Positions 49,442 through 57,981 of a DNA stretch of 64,000 nucleotides are shown here, in pieces. The notes beneath the pieces are model-generated. The model did no database searches, was not told where the DNA came from, and saw only the letters and a list, made by a program, of their open reading frames with translations. The stretch's first letter is position 1, and every line of letters begins with the position of its first letter. The position numbers and the translations under genes are program-made. This stretch comes from an uncultured Christensenella sp. (GTDB lineage Bacteria > Bacillota > Clostridia > Christensenellales > Borkfalkiaceae). The stretch lies in NCBI GenBank assembly GCA_910583855.1, contig CAJTYL010000005.1:73965-137964 (forward strand), given 5' to 3'.

Positions 49442-49833
49442 TGTACGTTTTCCGTCTTTGCTGTATAGCCGTAATAACGGCAGTCAGCGCATTCATTTTA
49501 AAACAACATAAATCCGAACTCGTTCCGCTGTGTCTTACGGCGGGAGGAATAATAATTTTTCTGTACGCCTTCGATTACCTTACGGAGAGTATAGAGTTTT
49601 TAAAGTCGTTCACCCAAAGCACGGGGATAGATAACGAAATAATTCGCACTATCTTTAAGATAGTGGGAATAAGTTTTTTAATTGAACTTACTGCAAGCTC
49701 CGTTAAGGAACTTGGTTTTGAAGGGGTGGCGGACAAGCTTATATTATGCGGAAAAATTGTTTTATTCGTGGTGGCTATACCTATCCTTTCAAGCACGTAC
49801 AAAATAATCGTGTCACTCGTAAATCTTGCCTGA
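49441..49833 (+). CDS. spoIIIAD: Stage III sporulation protein AD
   Basis: 130-residue polytopic membrane protein (about four helices) related to SpoIIIAC: ILKQHKSELVPLCLTAGGII and GIDNEIIRTIFKIVGISFLIEL. Overlaps AC by one base. The stop TGA overlaps or precedes the spoIIIAE start, depending on which start is used. Confidence 0.95.
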   Translation: MYVFRLCCIAVITAVSAFILKQHKSELVPLCLTAGGIIIFLYAFDYLTESIEFLKSFTQSTGIDNEIIRTIFKIVGISFLIELTASSVKELGFEGVADKLILCGKIVLFVVAIPILSSTYKIIVSLVNLA

Positions 49834-51005
49834 AAAAACTCCTTATAGCCTTTTTTCTCCTTATAGCTGTCGTTTTGTTGGCGTGTGCGGGAATTTCCGC
49901 ATATGCGGAGGATGGAAGGGAGGAGTTGAGCGAGAATATCGCAAATTTATTGAACGACCTCGATTTGTCTGAATTGCAGCAGTATCTTGACCAAAACGGC
50001 GATAGCTATCTTTTTAATTTCGGCAACACGGCAAAAGAAATAGTAGAGTATCTTATAAACGGTAATCTCGGTTCTGAATACGGCGGATTTTTAAACGAGC
50101 TATTTTCAATAATTTTTAAAGACGTAATAAACCTTGTACCCGCGTTTGCCACGGTTACCGCCGTTGCTTTGCTATCGGCTGTAGTAAGCGCTGCGGAGGG
50201 CAGTATTTTAGGTAAGTCTACTGCTAAAATCGTCCATCTTGCCTGTTACTCGTTAATAATTTTAATTTTATCTTCTATGCTGATAGGCGTGGTGGGCGGT
50301 TGCACCGACTGCATAGATAACGTAAAGAAACAGATTGAGATAATAACGCCCATACTGGCAACGCTTACGGTGTTGACCGGCGGTACCAGCTCGGCTGCAA
50401 TTTATCAGCCGTCTGCCGTGTTTTTATCGGGCGGTGCGGTGGAAATAGTCAGTTGCTTTATCTTTCCCGCAACCGTCGGCGTCGTGGTGTTAAACTTTAT
50501 GTCGCGGTTCAACCCGCAGATGTCTTTTTCAGGCGTAACCGCCTTGTTGAAAAGCCTGATGAAATGGGTAATCGGAATAACCGTAACGGTATTCAGCATC
50601 TTCATAACAGCGCAAAGCTCGGCTTCTTCGCTATTTGACGGCATAATTTTTAAGGCAACCAAATACGTCGTGTCGAATTCTGTACCCATCGTAGGCAACT
50701 TTCTTTCAAGCGGATTCGATATGCTATCGTCTGCGGGGCTGCTTATTAAAAGCTCCGTCGGCGTGTGCGGAATTATTCTTTTATTGTTTGAAATTATAAA
50801 GCCGATAATTACGCTTATATCTTTTTCTATTATTCTTAAAATAGTCGGCGCAATAGTTCAGCCGATAGGGGAAAACGTATTGTACGGATTGTTGTCCGAC
50901 CTTTCTAAGGATATAGAGTATTTTATTGCGGGATTATTGACTGTCGCGTTTATGTACGCGCTTGTAATTATGCTTATTATAAATTCCGCAAACAGTTTTA
51001 TATGA
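49746..51005 (+). CDS. spoIIIAE: Stage III sporulation protein AE
   Basis: Polytopic membrane protein of the mother-cell-to-forespore channel, about eight hydrophobic helices between 130 and 415. The only ATG in frame before the signal peptide is at 49746, giving 419 residues with an unusual 28-residue hydrophilic start inside spoIIIAD and no ribosome site. An attractive alternative is CTG at 49830, forming a CTGA overlap with the AD stop and giving a normal signal peptide (LKKLLIAFFLLIAVVLLACA, then SAYAED). Family length, about 390-400, favours the CTG. Confidence 0.93.
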   Translation: MRKNCFIRGGYTYPFKHVQNNRVTRKSCLKKLLIAFFLLIAVVLLACAGISAYAEDGREELSENIANLLNDLDLSELQQYLDQNGDSYLFNFGNTAKEIVEYLINGNLGSEYGGFLNELFSIIFKDVINLVPAFATVTAVALLSAVVSAAEGSILGKSTAKIVHLACYSLIILILSSMLIGVVGGCTDCIDNVKKQIEIITPILATLTVLTGGTSSAAIYQPSAVFLSGGAVEIVSCFIFPATVGVVVLNFMSRFNPQMSFSGVTALLKSLMKWVIGITVTVFSIFITAQSSASSLFDGIIFKATKYVVSNSVPIVGNFLSSGFDMLSSAGLLIKSSVGVCGIILLLFEIIKPIITLISFSIILKIVGAIVQPIGENVLYGLLSDLSKDIEYFIAGLLTVAFMYALVIMLIINSANSFI

Positions 51006-51439
51006 AAGTTTATTTGCTTACAGCTGCGGGCGTCATATTTCTTTCGGTTATCGTGTCCTTGTTAGTACCCGAGGGCAAGCTTCACAAAAGCGTAACCTTC
51101 GTTATGAGGCTTATATGCATTTTTGTCTTAATTCAACCGATAACGGGGCTATTTAACCTTAAAACGGAAACGGTTGATTCTATCGATTACTTCGATTACG
51201 AATACGTCAGCGGCATATATTCAACCCATCAGAGCGAACAGTTGGGAATTCTTCTTGAAAAAGAGTTTAACGTTAAAGCAGACTGTGCAATTGAGGTAGG
51301 GTATGAAGAGGGCGAATTCAAGGTAAACAAAGTCCAGGTGGGATTAGACGAAAATAATCAGAATTTAATTGAAAAAATTTACGCATATTTGGACGGGCTC
51401 GGTTATATAAATATAACAGTATATGCGAAAAGTACTTAA
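51002..51439 (+). CDS. spoIIIAF: Stage III sporulation protein AF
   Basis: 145 residues. Two N-terminal transmembrane helices (3-21 and 31-52, KSVTFVMRLICIFVLIQPI), then a soluble ring-building-type domain (DCAIEVGYEEGEFKVNKVQV). Overlaps AE by four bases (ATGA) and AG by 17. Confidence 0.93.
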   Translation: MKVYLLTAAGVIFLSVIVSLLVPEGKLHKSVTFVMRLICIFVLIQPITGLFNLKTETVDSIDYFDYEYVSGIYSTHQSEQLGILLEKEFNVKADCAIEVGYEEGEFKVNKVQVGLDENNQNLIEKIYAYLDGLGYINITVYAKST

Positions 51440-51785
51440 TTTTGTGAACGATAATAAAAAGATAATTATAGTAGTTATCCTTATAATAGTTCTCGTCGGC
51501 ACAATATATTTTATTAATAAAGCGTCTCAAAAGACGGCGGCAACCTCTACGGTAACGTCGGATAAAAGCGCAACAGAGCAGAAACTTACGGGTATTTTAA
51601 GTTCTATTGACGGCGTAGGTGCAACGGACGTTATGATAAACGAAGGCGAAAACGGCGTTCTTGGCGTCGTGATAGTCTGCGAAGGCGCAAACAATATTAT
51701 GACGAGAAACGATATATTAAACGCCGTTTCCACAGCGTTAAATATAGATAAAAATTTAATAGCAATATATTCAATGAATAATTAA
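51423..51785 (+). CDS. spoIIIAG: Stage III sporulation protein AG
   Basis: 120 residues. One N-terminal transmembrane helix (13-32, IIIVVILIIVLVGTIYFI) and a periplasm-facing ring-building-motif domain (KLTGILSSIDGVGATDVMI, ILNAVSTALNIDKNLIAIY). SpoIIIAG forms the large ring of the feeding tube. It is shorter than the Bacillus protein (about 229), lacking the long linker insertion. Confidence 0.93.
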   Translation: MRKVLNFVNDNKKIIIVVILIIVLVGTIYFINKASQKTAATSTVTSDKSATEQKLTGILSSIDGVGATDVMINEGENGVLGVVIVCEGANNIMTRNDILNAVSTALNIDKNLIAIYSMNN

Positions 51786-51796
51786 GGAGAAATATT

Positions 51797-52288
51797 ATGT
51801 CAAAAAAGAAAAAAATCATCATTATGTCCTCACTCGTGTTCTTACTTGCGGTTACCGCGGTTCTGAACGTACTGCTTGCAACCAACGTTTTTGCGTCAAC
51901 CGACTCGACGTCAACGATGGCTACGGCGAATTATTTCACGACTTTCCGCGCCGAAAGAACGACGACGAGAAGCGAAGAGCTTTTGCAGCTTGACGCAGTT
52001 ATCGCTAACTATGAAGAGGGAAGCGAAAAGCATGAAGAAGCCGTTGCGCTTAAAATGAAAATAGTTGAAATGATGGAAAACGAGCTTATGCTTGAGACCC
52101 TCATCAAATCCCGCGGTTTCTCGGACGCAGTCGTTTCAATCGGTATGAATTCCGATAACGTCAACGTTTTCGTAAACGCTAACGAACTTGACTACAACAC
52201 CGCGCTTACGATATACACTATGCTTGTTGAAGAAGTTGGTTCCGACCCCGGCAGCGTAATAATTTTACCCGTTTATTCACAAGTGTAA
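51797..52288 (+). CDS. spoIIIAH: Stage III sporulation protein AH
   Basis: 163 residues. N-terminal transmembrane helix (9-30), a Ser/Thr-rich linker, and a YscJ/FliF-like ring domain (MENELMLETLIKSRGFSDAV, DYNTALTIYTMLVEEVG). Partner of SpoIIQ from the forespore. AAGGAGAAATATT precedes the ATG. Last gene of the operon. Confidence 0.95.
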   Translation: MSKKKKIIIMSSLVFLLAVTAVLNVLLATNVFASTDSTSTMATANYFTTFRAERTTTRSEELLQLDAVIANYEEGSEKHEEAVALKMKIVEMMENELMLETLIKSRGFSDAVVSIGMNSDNVNVFVNANELDYNTALTIYTMLVEEVGSDPGSVIILPVYSQV

Positions 52289-52308
52289 GTTTATTTCCCG
52301 TAAGTTAG

Positions 52309-52337
52309 TTGCAAATTTTTTATAAACGTGTTATACT
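52309..52337 (+). promoter_or_regulatory. Promoter of asp23
   Basis: TTGCAA (52309-52314), 17-nt spacer, TATACT (52332-52337), then a short leader with AAAGGAGAA before the ATG at 52357. Confidence 0.8.
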
Positions 52338-52356
52338 AACTTAAAGGAGAATACTT

Positions 52357-52692
52357 ATGGCGCATATGAGGCACGACCCGACTACGACTCAGAAGGGCAA
52401 AATAACTTATAATCCGAACATTGTCAGCGGTATCGTTGCGCTTGCCATTAACGAGGTTGAAGGCGTTTCGCTTTTGAACAGCAAAAACAAGGGCGTAAAA
52501 CTCAGCTTTGAAAAACAGGGCATAGTTGCCGATATCAGCGTAAAAGTCAACAGCGATTGCAACGTTTCTTCGCTTGCGTTCAAAATACAGCAATCGATAA
52601 AGCATAACGTTGAATCTATGACTAAGTACAGAGTTGCAAAGATTGACGTCCATATACAGGACGTGACCTTTACCGACGGTACGGCAATTTAA
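52357..52692 (+). CDS. Asp23/Gls24-family envelope protein
   Basis: 111-residue DUF322 protein: YNPNIVSGIVALAINEVEGV, KGVKLSFEKQGIVADISVKV and VQDVTFTDG-like end (IQDVTFTDGTAI). Members polymerise near the membrane and are linked to cell-envelope homeostasis. In Firmicutes this short form is commonly upstream of nusB, as here. It has its own promoter and a terminator. Confidence 0.93.
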   Translation: MAHMRHDPTTTQKGKITYNPNIVSGIVALAINEVEGVSLLNSKNKGVKLSFEKQGIVADISVKVNSDCNVSSLAFKIQQSIKHNVESMTKYRVAKIDVHIQDVTFTDGTAI

Positions 52693-52703
52693 TTAAAAAC
52701 ATA

Positions 52704-52735
52704 TTAATCCCTTAAAGAAATTTAAGGGATTAATT
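52704..52735 (+). terminator. Terminator of asp23
   Basis: Perfect 13-bp stem TTAATCCCTTAAA / TTTAAGGGATTAA with loop GAAA. The weak T-tract may allow readthrough into nusB. Confidence 0.7.
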
Positions 52736-52772
52736 GCGTTTATATATAACATTACGAAAACAGGTTTTAATT

Positions 52773-53174
52773 ATGAGAACTAAAGCGAGAGAGGTTGCTT
52801 TTCAGGTGGTTTTTGCTTCACGGTTCGGCGAAGTGGAAAACGGGCTTAAAAACGCGCTTTATAAAAAAGAGAATTTAACTAAAGACGATATTCAATATTG
52901 CGACAGAGTTCTTTTACTCGTTGAAGAGCATGAAAAGGAATTTGCGCAAATAATCGACGAACGCTCGGTCGCCTTTCCCGAAACGCGGCTTTTCCCTGCC
53001 GATAAGAGCGTCCTTTTAGTGGCGCTAGCTGAAATTATACATATGGCGGACATACCGTACGCCGTTTCGATAAACGAAGCGGCGAATATTGCGTCAAAAT
53101 ATTCTTCTGAAAAGAGCGCGTCATTCGTAAGCGGTATATTGTCAGAGGTTAAAAACAATGACAGTTGTAATTGA
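52773..53174 (+). CDS. nusB: Transcription antitermination factor NusB
   Basis: 133 residues, all-helical RNA-binding antiterminator for rRNA operons. Begins MRTKAREVAFQVVFAS; conserved LLVALAEIIHMADIPYAVSI and NEAANIASKYSSEKSASFVSG are clear. The frame opens 13 codons earlier, but the ATG at 52773 (with CAGG upstream) fits the family start. Overlaps folD by 17 bases. Confidence 0.95.
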   Translation: MRTKAREVAFQVVFASRFGEVENGLKNALYKKENLTKDDIQYCDRVLLLVEEHEKEFAQIIDERSVAFPETRLFPADKSVLLVALAEIIHMADIPYAVSINEAANIASKYSSEKSASFVSGILSEVKNNDSCN

Positions 53175-54003
53175 CGGAAAAAAACTTGCGCAGGATATAC
53201 GCGTAGAAATAAAAGCTGGCGTTGATAAATTCAGAAGCGAGAGGAAGAGAGATATAGGTCTTGCCGTCGTTTTGGTCGGCGATAATCCCGCTTCGCAGGT
53301 GTACGTCCGCAATAAAATCAAGGCGTGCGAAGAGGTTGGAATAAAGTCTTATTCGGAATATCTCCCCGCAAACTGTGCGCAAAATAGCCTTGCTTCCGTG
53401 GTAAAACGGCTTGCAACCGATAAAAATATTGACGGGATATTGGTTCAGTTGCCTTTACCTGAGCATCTTGACGCCGAAAAAATTTTAAAACTTATTCCCA
53501 CGGAAAAGGATGTTGACGGATTTTCAGAAGAAAATACGGGTAAACTCAGCAGGGGGGAAGACTGTTTGGTTGCCTGTACGCCAAACGGCATAATGAAAAT
53601 ACTTGAACGATACGGCGTTGAAACCTGCGGCAAAAAAGCCGTCGTCGTCGGACGTTCCGATATAGTCGGAAAACCTATGGCGATGCTGCTTATTAATGCG
53701 GACGCAACGGTTACGGTATGTCACAGTAAGACGGCGGATTTAAAAGGGGAGTGTCTTCGCGCAGATATTTTAGTTGCAGCGGTTGGTAAGACGAAATTCA
53801 TTACGGCGGATATGGTTAAGGAGGGGGCAACCGTAATAGACGTGGGAATGAACCGCAATGAAAACGGTAAGCTGTGCGGTGATGTTGATTTTGAAAACGT
53901 CAAGGATAAATGCTCTTATATTACGCCAGTCCCGGGAGGCGTGGGTCCTATGACGATTACTATGCTTATGTACAATACTTTACAGGCGGCATTAAGGAGA
54001 TAA
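53158..54003 (+). CDS. folD: Methylene-THF dehydrogenase / cyclohydrolase
   Basis: 281-residue bifunctional enzyme of one-carbon metabolism. VVLVGDNPASQVYVRNKIKA, the catalytic Lys region, GILVQLPLPEHLD, PTEKDVDGFSEENTG, GRSDIVGKPMAMLL (NADP site) and TPVPGGVGPMTITML are all intact. The genes usually next, xseA and xseB, are absent; ispA follows after three bases. Confidence 0.97.
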   Translation: MTVVIDGKKLAQDIRVEIKAGVDKFRSERKRDIGLAVVLVGDNPASQVYVRNKIKACEEVGIKSYSEYLPANCAQNSLASVVKRLATDKNIDGILVQLPLPEHLDAEKILKLIPTEKDVDGFSEENTGKLSRGEDCLVACTPNGIMKILERYGVETCGKKAVVVGRSDIVGKPMAMLLINADATVTVCHSKTADLKGECLRADILVAAVGKTKFITADMVKEGATVIDVGMNRNENGKLCGDVDFENVKDKCSYITPVPGGVGPMTITMLMYNTLQAALRR

Positions 54004-54006
54004 TTT

Positions 54007-54882
54007 TTGAATTTTAACGATAAATACTGTGCTTATCTCAGAGAATTTAATGCTAAATTAACCGAATTTTGCAACAAAATAGATTGTCGTCCAGACGTTC
54101 TGAGGTACAGTTTAAGGTACAGTCTTGAACTTGGCGGCAAGAGAATCCGCCCCGTCCTTTGTTTTGCAACTGCGGATTTGTTGGGGTTGGAAAGACGTAA
54201 AGTTATCAATTTTGCGCTCGCAATAGAGCTTATTCATACTTATTCGCTGATTCATGACGATTTGCCTGAAATGGACGACGACGATTTCAGACGCGGCAAA
54301 CCCTCAAATCATAAGGTATTCGGTGTGGGTAACGCCGTTCTTGCGGGTGACGGGCTATTGAATACGGCTTATTCATTGCTCTTACAAGAGTGCAGGTCCG
54401 GGACGGAATATATCTCTGCCGCCGAATTTATTTGCGATTGCGCGGGGATTTACGGTATGATTGCCGGGCAATCGGCGGACCTTTTGCACGAAAACGATAA
54501 GAGTTTTAACGAGCCGACTTTAAACTTTATTTACGAAAATAAGACCGGCAAACTTTTAACTGCGCCCGTGGTCGTGCCTGCAATACTCAGCGGCGGCAGA
54601 TGTTTTTCTGGGCTGAAATCGTTCGGCAAGGATTTGGGAGCGCTGTTTCAGATAACAGACGATATTCTTGACGTGGAAGGCGAATTTTCGTCTCTCGGAA
54701 AAAGTATAGGCAAAGACGAAGAGGAAGGAAAATATACTTCCGTTGCGCTTTACGGGCTTGACGGCGCAAAACTGCGTGCCGACGTGCTTGCGGAGCGTTG
54801 CCGCGCCGTTCTGGAAAGCATTGACGGTGACGGGGAATTCCTTATAAGCTTAGTGGATTTCGTAAGAAACCGAAATAAATGA
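54007..54882 (+). CDS. ispA: Polyprenyl (farnesyl/geranylgeranyl) diphosphate synthase
   Basis: 291-residue trans-prenyltransferase chain-elongating IPP/DMAPP. First Asp-rich motif HDDLPEMDDDDFRRGKP from D84. Second motif DDILDVEGEF from D218. LGGKRIRPVLC and KTGKLLTAPVVVPA also fit. The TTG start at 54007 is supported by AAGGAG at 53994-53999. It supplies isoprenoids together with dxs downstream, the two being separated by the OLE-type RNA and its membrane partner. Confidence 0.95.
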   Translation: MNFNDKYCAYLREFNAKLTEFCNKIDCRPDVLRYSLRYSLELGGKRIRPVLCFATADLLGLERRKVINFALAIELIHTYSLIHDDLPEMDDDDFRRGKPSNHKVFGVGNAVLAGDGLLNTAYSLLLQECRSGTEYISAAEFICDCAGIYGMIAGQSADLLHENDKSFNEPTLNFIYENKTGKLLTAPVVVPAILSGGRCFSGLKSFGKDLGALFQITDDILDVEGEFSSLGKSIGKDEEEGKYTSVALYGLDGAKLRADVLAERCRAVLESIDGDGEFLISLVDFVRNRNK

Positions 54883-54889
54883 AAAAGTA

Positions 54890-54918
54890 TTGACTTTTTT
54901 ACGAAAATGTAATATACT
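54890..54918 (+). promoter_or_regulatory. Promoter of the OLE-type RNA
   Basis: TTGACT (54890-54895), 17-nt spacer, TATACT (54913-54918). The predicted +1 near 54925 lies five bases before the closing stem of the RNA. Confidence 0.85.
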
Positions 54919-54924
54919 AATATA

Positions 54925-55485
54925 AACCGATATAGTGGTGCAGTATTCTAGTCAATTCTCACTGAAACGAAGACGGGGGTAAAATACCGTTAAAGGGCAT
55001 ATCGATGAAGTTTCTGGTGTTTGCTTGCTTTGCCAAAAGTGGGTGAATGCTGGGAGTAAAGGTATATGGGAGCTAGGTAACGGCATACCGTAGCCCAACC
55101 CATTTACCGCGGAGGCCGTAAGGCACAACGACTTACGGATTAAACCTGCTATCAGGCGAAAGCTTGGTACAGAGTAGCCTGCCTTGAGTGAAGACAGCGG
55201 ATAACAGACTCACGGCGTTGCTCGTTTCGGCCGAACGAAATTCGCCTATTGCTGTTTGAAATTGTTTTTTGCAAAAGAGGATTAGCTCAGTGACAATTGC
55301 CAAGGAAAGCTTCTAGACTGTCTTTATATTAGAGATTAAGGTGTGGACTAAGTGGTAATTCGGTCATACGCAAGTATCCGTTTTCTTAAAAGGAAACTGC
55401 TTTCTCGGTGACGGAGAGTGAGAACGGGGGAAATCCTACCGAACCTAAGCCGCAAAGTTTATTTAATATAAACCACTATATTGTT
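54925..55485 (+). ncRNA. OLE RNA (ornate, large, extremophilic)
   Basis: About 560 bases with no plausible coding frame but strong structure. A closing helix pairs ATATAGTGG (54930-54938) with CCACTATAT (55473-55481). A long hairpin pairs GGTATATGGG (55061-55070) with CCCATTTACC (55099-55108) and continues inward with GCTA/TAGC and GGTA/TACC. CCGTAAG (55116-55122) pairs with CTTACGG (55132-55138). Location between ispA and a basic four-helix membrane protein, followed by dxs, tlyA, argR and recN, is the known OLE locus. In the known system OLE binds OapA at the membrane and affects stress and Mg2+ responses. Exact ends are uncertain. It is not RNase P RNA, tmRNA or a group II intron by sequence. 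Confidence 0.88.
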
Positions 55486-55528
55486 TAATTACGCGCTATT
55501 ACGGTGCGTATTTATTTTTAAGAAAGTT

Positions 55529-56245
55529 ATGGAAAACGATCAACAGAATTTAACCGAACCCAGGGAAGAGGAGTCTTCCCAACCAACCGAGCCTCCTTCT
55601 GGTAAAGAGGGCGGCAATACGTCTGAAAACACGGAACGAGCCGTTCAACAACAGAATGCGGAAGAATCGCAGGACGGCAAACCGCGCAAAAAAAAGAAGA
55701 CTAAACCTAAGAAGAAAAGTAAAAACGCTTGGCTTATTTGGGGCATAAGCGTGTTTTTCTTGTCGTTTGCGCTGACGGTAATTTTCAGCTTTTTAACCGA
55801 AGTATCGGTTAAAGGCAGTCCGGCATACGTCTGCGTTATAGTTCTTTTGGTACTTTTGATATTAAATATAGGCTGCGACGTGCTTGCAAACGCGATAATG
55901 TCGATAAGTCCGGAAGCCTTCCATGCTATGGCGTCGAATAAAATAAAAGGCGCAAAGCGCGCGGTAACGTTCTGTCGCAACGCAACCAAGCTTTCAAGTA
56001 TCTTTGCGGACGTGATAGGCGATATTTGCGGTATCGTCAGCGGCGCGGCGGGCGCAGCGCTCGTTGTGATAGTCGCGTCTTCGGGCGGTACGGTACAACT
56101 TATTGCGTCCATCGGCATCAGTGCGGCAATAGGCGCGCTGACTGTTGGAGGTAAGGCGATTTTTAAACATTTTGCAGTCAAATTCAATAAACAGATAGTA
56201 TTCGGCTTTGCCAAATTTACGACTCTTTTCAAGAAGGAAAAGTAA
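55529..56245 (+). CDS. oapA: OLE RNA-associated membrane protein A
   Basis: 238 residues. Hydrophilic acidic/Gln-rich N-terminus (1-55), a strongly basic patch GKPRKKKKTKPKKKSKN that could contact RNA, then four transmembrane helices (about 68-90, 100-125, 160-185 and 190-210). The motif DVIGDICG between helices has the D-x-x-x-D-x-x-G pattern described for OapA. A longer frame from 55481 would overlap the RNA's closing stem; the ATG at 55529 (weak AAGAAAG site) is preferred. The stop overlaps the dxs start. The long acidic N-terminus seems additional to the core protein. Confidence 0.85.
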   Translation: MENDQQNLTEPREEESSQPTEPPSGKEGGNTSENTERAVQQQNAEESQDGKPRKKKKTKPKKKSKNAWLIWGISVFFLSFALTVIFSFLTEVSVKGSPAYVCVIVLLVLLILNIGCDVLANAIMSISPEAFHAMASNKIKGAKRAVTFCRNATKLSSIFADVIGDICGIVSGAAGAALVVIVASSGGTVQLIASIGISAAIGALTVGGKAIFKHFAVKFNKQIVFGFAKFTTLFKKEK

Positions 56246-57981
56246 TGCTTAAAAATATAACTGAAGCGCAACTTAAGAATATGACGTTGAAAGAGCTTAT
56301 AGCTCTTTGCGAGGAAGCGCGGGAAGTTATTACAAAAACCGTCTTAAACAACGGCGGTCATCTATCTTCGAATCTCGGAACGGTTGAGCTTACCGTTGCG
56401 CTTCATTATGTATTTGACTTTCCCGAAGATAAGCTCATTTTCGATGTAGGACATCAGTGCTACACTCACAAGCTTCTCACGGGCAGATACGATAAATTTA
56501 ATACTATACGGCAGAAAGACGGTATTTCAGGCTTCCCTAAACGTGAAGAAAGCCTTTTTGACTGTTACGATACAGGGCATGCGGGAACTTCGGTTTCCGC
56601 TGCTTTGGGTATTGCCAAAGCCCGCGATATAAAGGGTGAAAAGTTTAACGTTATAGCGCTAATCGGGGATGGTTCTTTCAATAACGGGCTTATTTACGAG
56701 GCGTTTAACAGTTTAAGGCTGTTGAACACTAATGTTTTGCTTATTCTCAACGACAACGGCATGTCGATTGCGCCGACCGTAGGAAGTATGCACGAGTATC
56801 TTGAAATTTTATCCGAAGATATGCAGCATAAGTCAAAGGTCGACCGCCACGCTAAAATTTTTGAAAGGTTCGGCTTCGGTTACGACGGAGTGTACGACGG
56901 CAACGACCTCGAGGTTATGATAAACAAGCTGACGGAAGTTAGGGAAAGGATAAAAAAGGAGTCGGTTATTTTACATGTTCTTACCAAAAAAGGTAAGGGA
57001 TACTCTTTCTGTGAGGACGACCCCGAATCAACGCACGGGATTGCAAAGAATAATCAACCTGTTCAATTTAACGAATATTCACAGGTTTTAGGTAAAACTC
57101 TTACCCGTCTTGCGGCAAAAAACGATCGAATAGTTGCTGTAACAGCGGCAATGACTTCAAGTTTGGGGCTTTCGGAATTTTTTGAAAAGTATCCCGACCG
57201 TTCGGTTGACGTCGGTATTTGCGAGGAACACGCAACCATACTCTGCGCTTCGATGGCTACGGAGGGAATGAAGCCTTATTATGCGGTATATTCTACGTTT
57301 TTGCAACGTTCCTTTGACGAGATTGTTATAGATATATGCGAACAAAACCTGCCCGTAACGCTTTGTATAGACCGCGCGGGCGTGTCCGGTGCGGACGGGG
57401 AAACGCATCAGGGCGTGTTTGATTTGTCGTTTTTAAGTTTTATTCCAAACCTCACGATAGCCGTTCCCAAAGATTTAAACGAATTTGAAAAAATGATTGA
57501 ATTCAGTGAAGGCTTTAACGCGCCGCTCGCAATCCGTTATCCCAGAGAGGGCAAAAGGTTTTTCGGTGCCTGTGAAAAAATAGCTTGCGGCAAGTGGGAA
57601 AAGCTTGCCGAAGGTGACGGCAAATATGCAATTCTTGCGTGCGGCGAAAGGGCTGTTACCCAAGCTTTTGCGGCGGCGGAAGAGCTTAAAGCGCAAGGTG
57701 TGAGTGTGACTATTATCAACGCCCGTTTCGTAAAGCCGCTTGATACCGTAATGCTTGGCGGATTACAAGAAAAATTTATTCTGACCGTTGAAGACAATAT
57801 GCTTGCGGGCGGTTTCGGTTCCGTTGTCAACGGATATTTTATCGGCGGAAACAAAATTTTAAAAAATTTTGCATACGCCGACGAATTTATTCCGCAGGGT
57901 AGTGTTTCCGAACTTATGCAGGAGAGAAATCTCAGCGGTAGAGCGATTACAGAATTTATAAAATCAAATGAGAATAGATAA
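56245..57981 (+). CDS. dxs: 1-deoxy-D-xylulose-5-phosphate synthase
   Basis: 578-residue thiamine-diphosphate enzyme starting the MEP isoprenoid pathway from pyruvate and G3P. Conserved HLSSNLGTVELTVALHYVFD, DVGHQCYTHKLLTGR, the TPP motif GDGSFNNGLIYEAFN ending NDNGMSI, catalytic Glu in VGICEEHATILCASMA and DRAGVSGADGETHQG. About 40 residues shorter than E. coli Dxs. Overlaps oapA by one base and tlyA by 14. Confidence 0.96.
   Translation: MLKNITEAQLKNMTLKELIALCEEAREVITKTVLNNGGHLSSNLGTVELTVALHYVFDFPEDKLIFDVGHQCYTHKLLTGRYDKFNTIRQKDGISGFPKREESLFDCYDTGHAGTSVSAALGIAKARDIKGEKFNVIALIGDGSFNNGLIYEAFNSLRLLNTNVLLILNDNGMSIAPTVGSMHEYLEILSEDMQHKSKVDRHAKIFERFGFGYDGVYDGNDLEVMINKLTEVRERIKKESVILHVLTKKGKGYSFCEDDPESTHGIAKNNQPVQFNEYSQVLGKTLTRLAAKNDRIVAVTAAMTSSLGLSEFFEKYPDRSVDVGICEEHATILCASMATEGMKPYYAVYSTFLQRSFDEIVIDICEQNLPVTLCIDRAGVSGADGETHQGVFDLSFLSFIPNLTIAVPKDLNEFEKMIEFSEGFNAPLAIRYPREGKRFFGACEKIACGKWEKLAEGDGKYAILACGERAVTQAFAAAEELKAQGVSVTIINARFVKPLDTVMLGGLQEKFILTVEDNMLAGGFGSVVNGYFIGGNKILKNFAYADEFIPQGSVSELMQERNLSGRAITEFIKSNENR

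Noticed and set aside
54925..55485. RNase P RNA, tmRNA or group II intron
   Set aside because: None of the diagnostic cores (RNase P CR-I/CR-V, tmRNA tag and alanyl acceptor, domain V of group II introns) is present, and there is no reverse transcriptase. Context and architecture fit OLE.
55481..55528. Upstream start extending oapA by 16 codons
   Set aside because: It would begin in the closing stem of the structured RNA, and the extension adds a short hydrophobic string unlike the basic/acidic N-terminus that follows.
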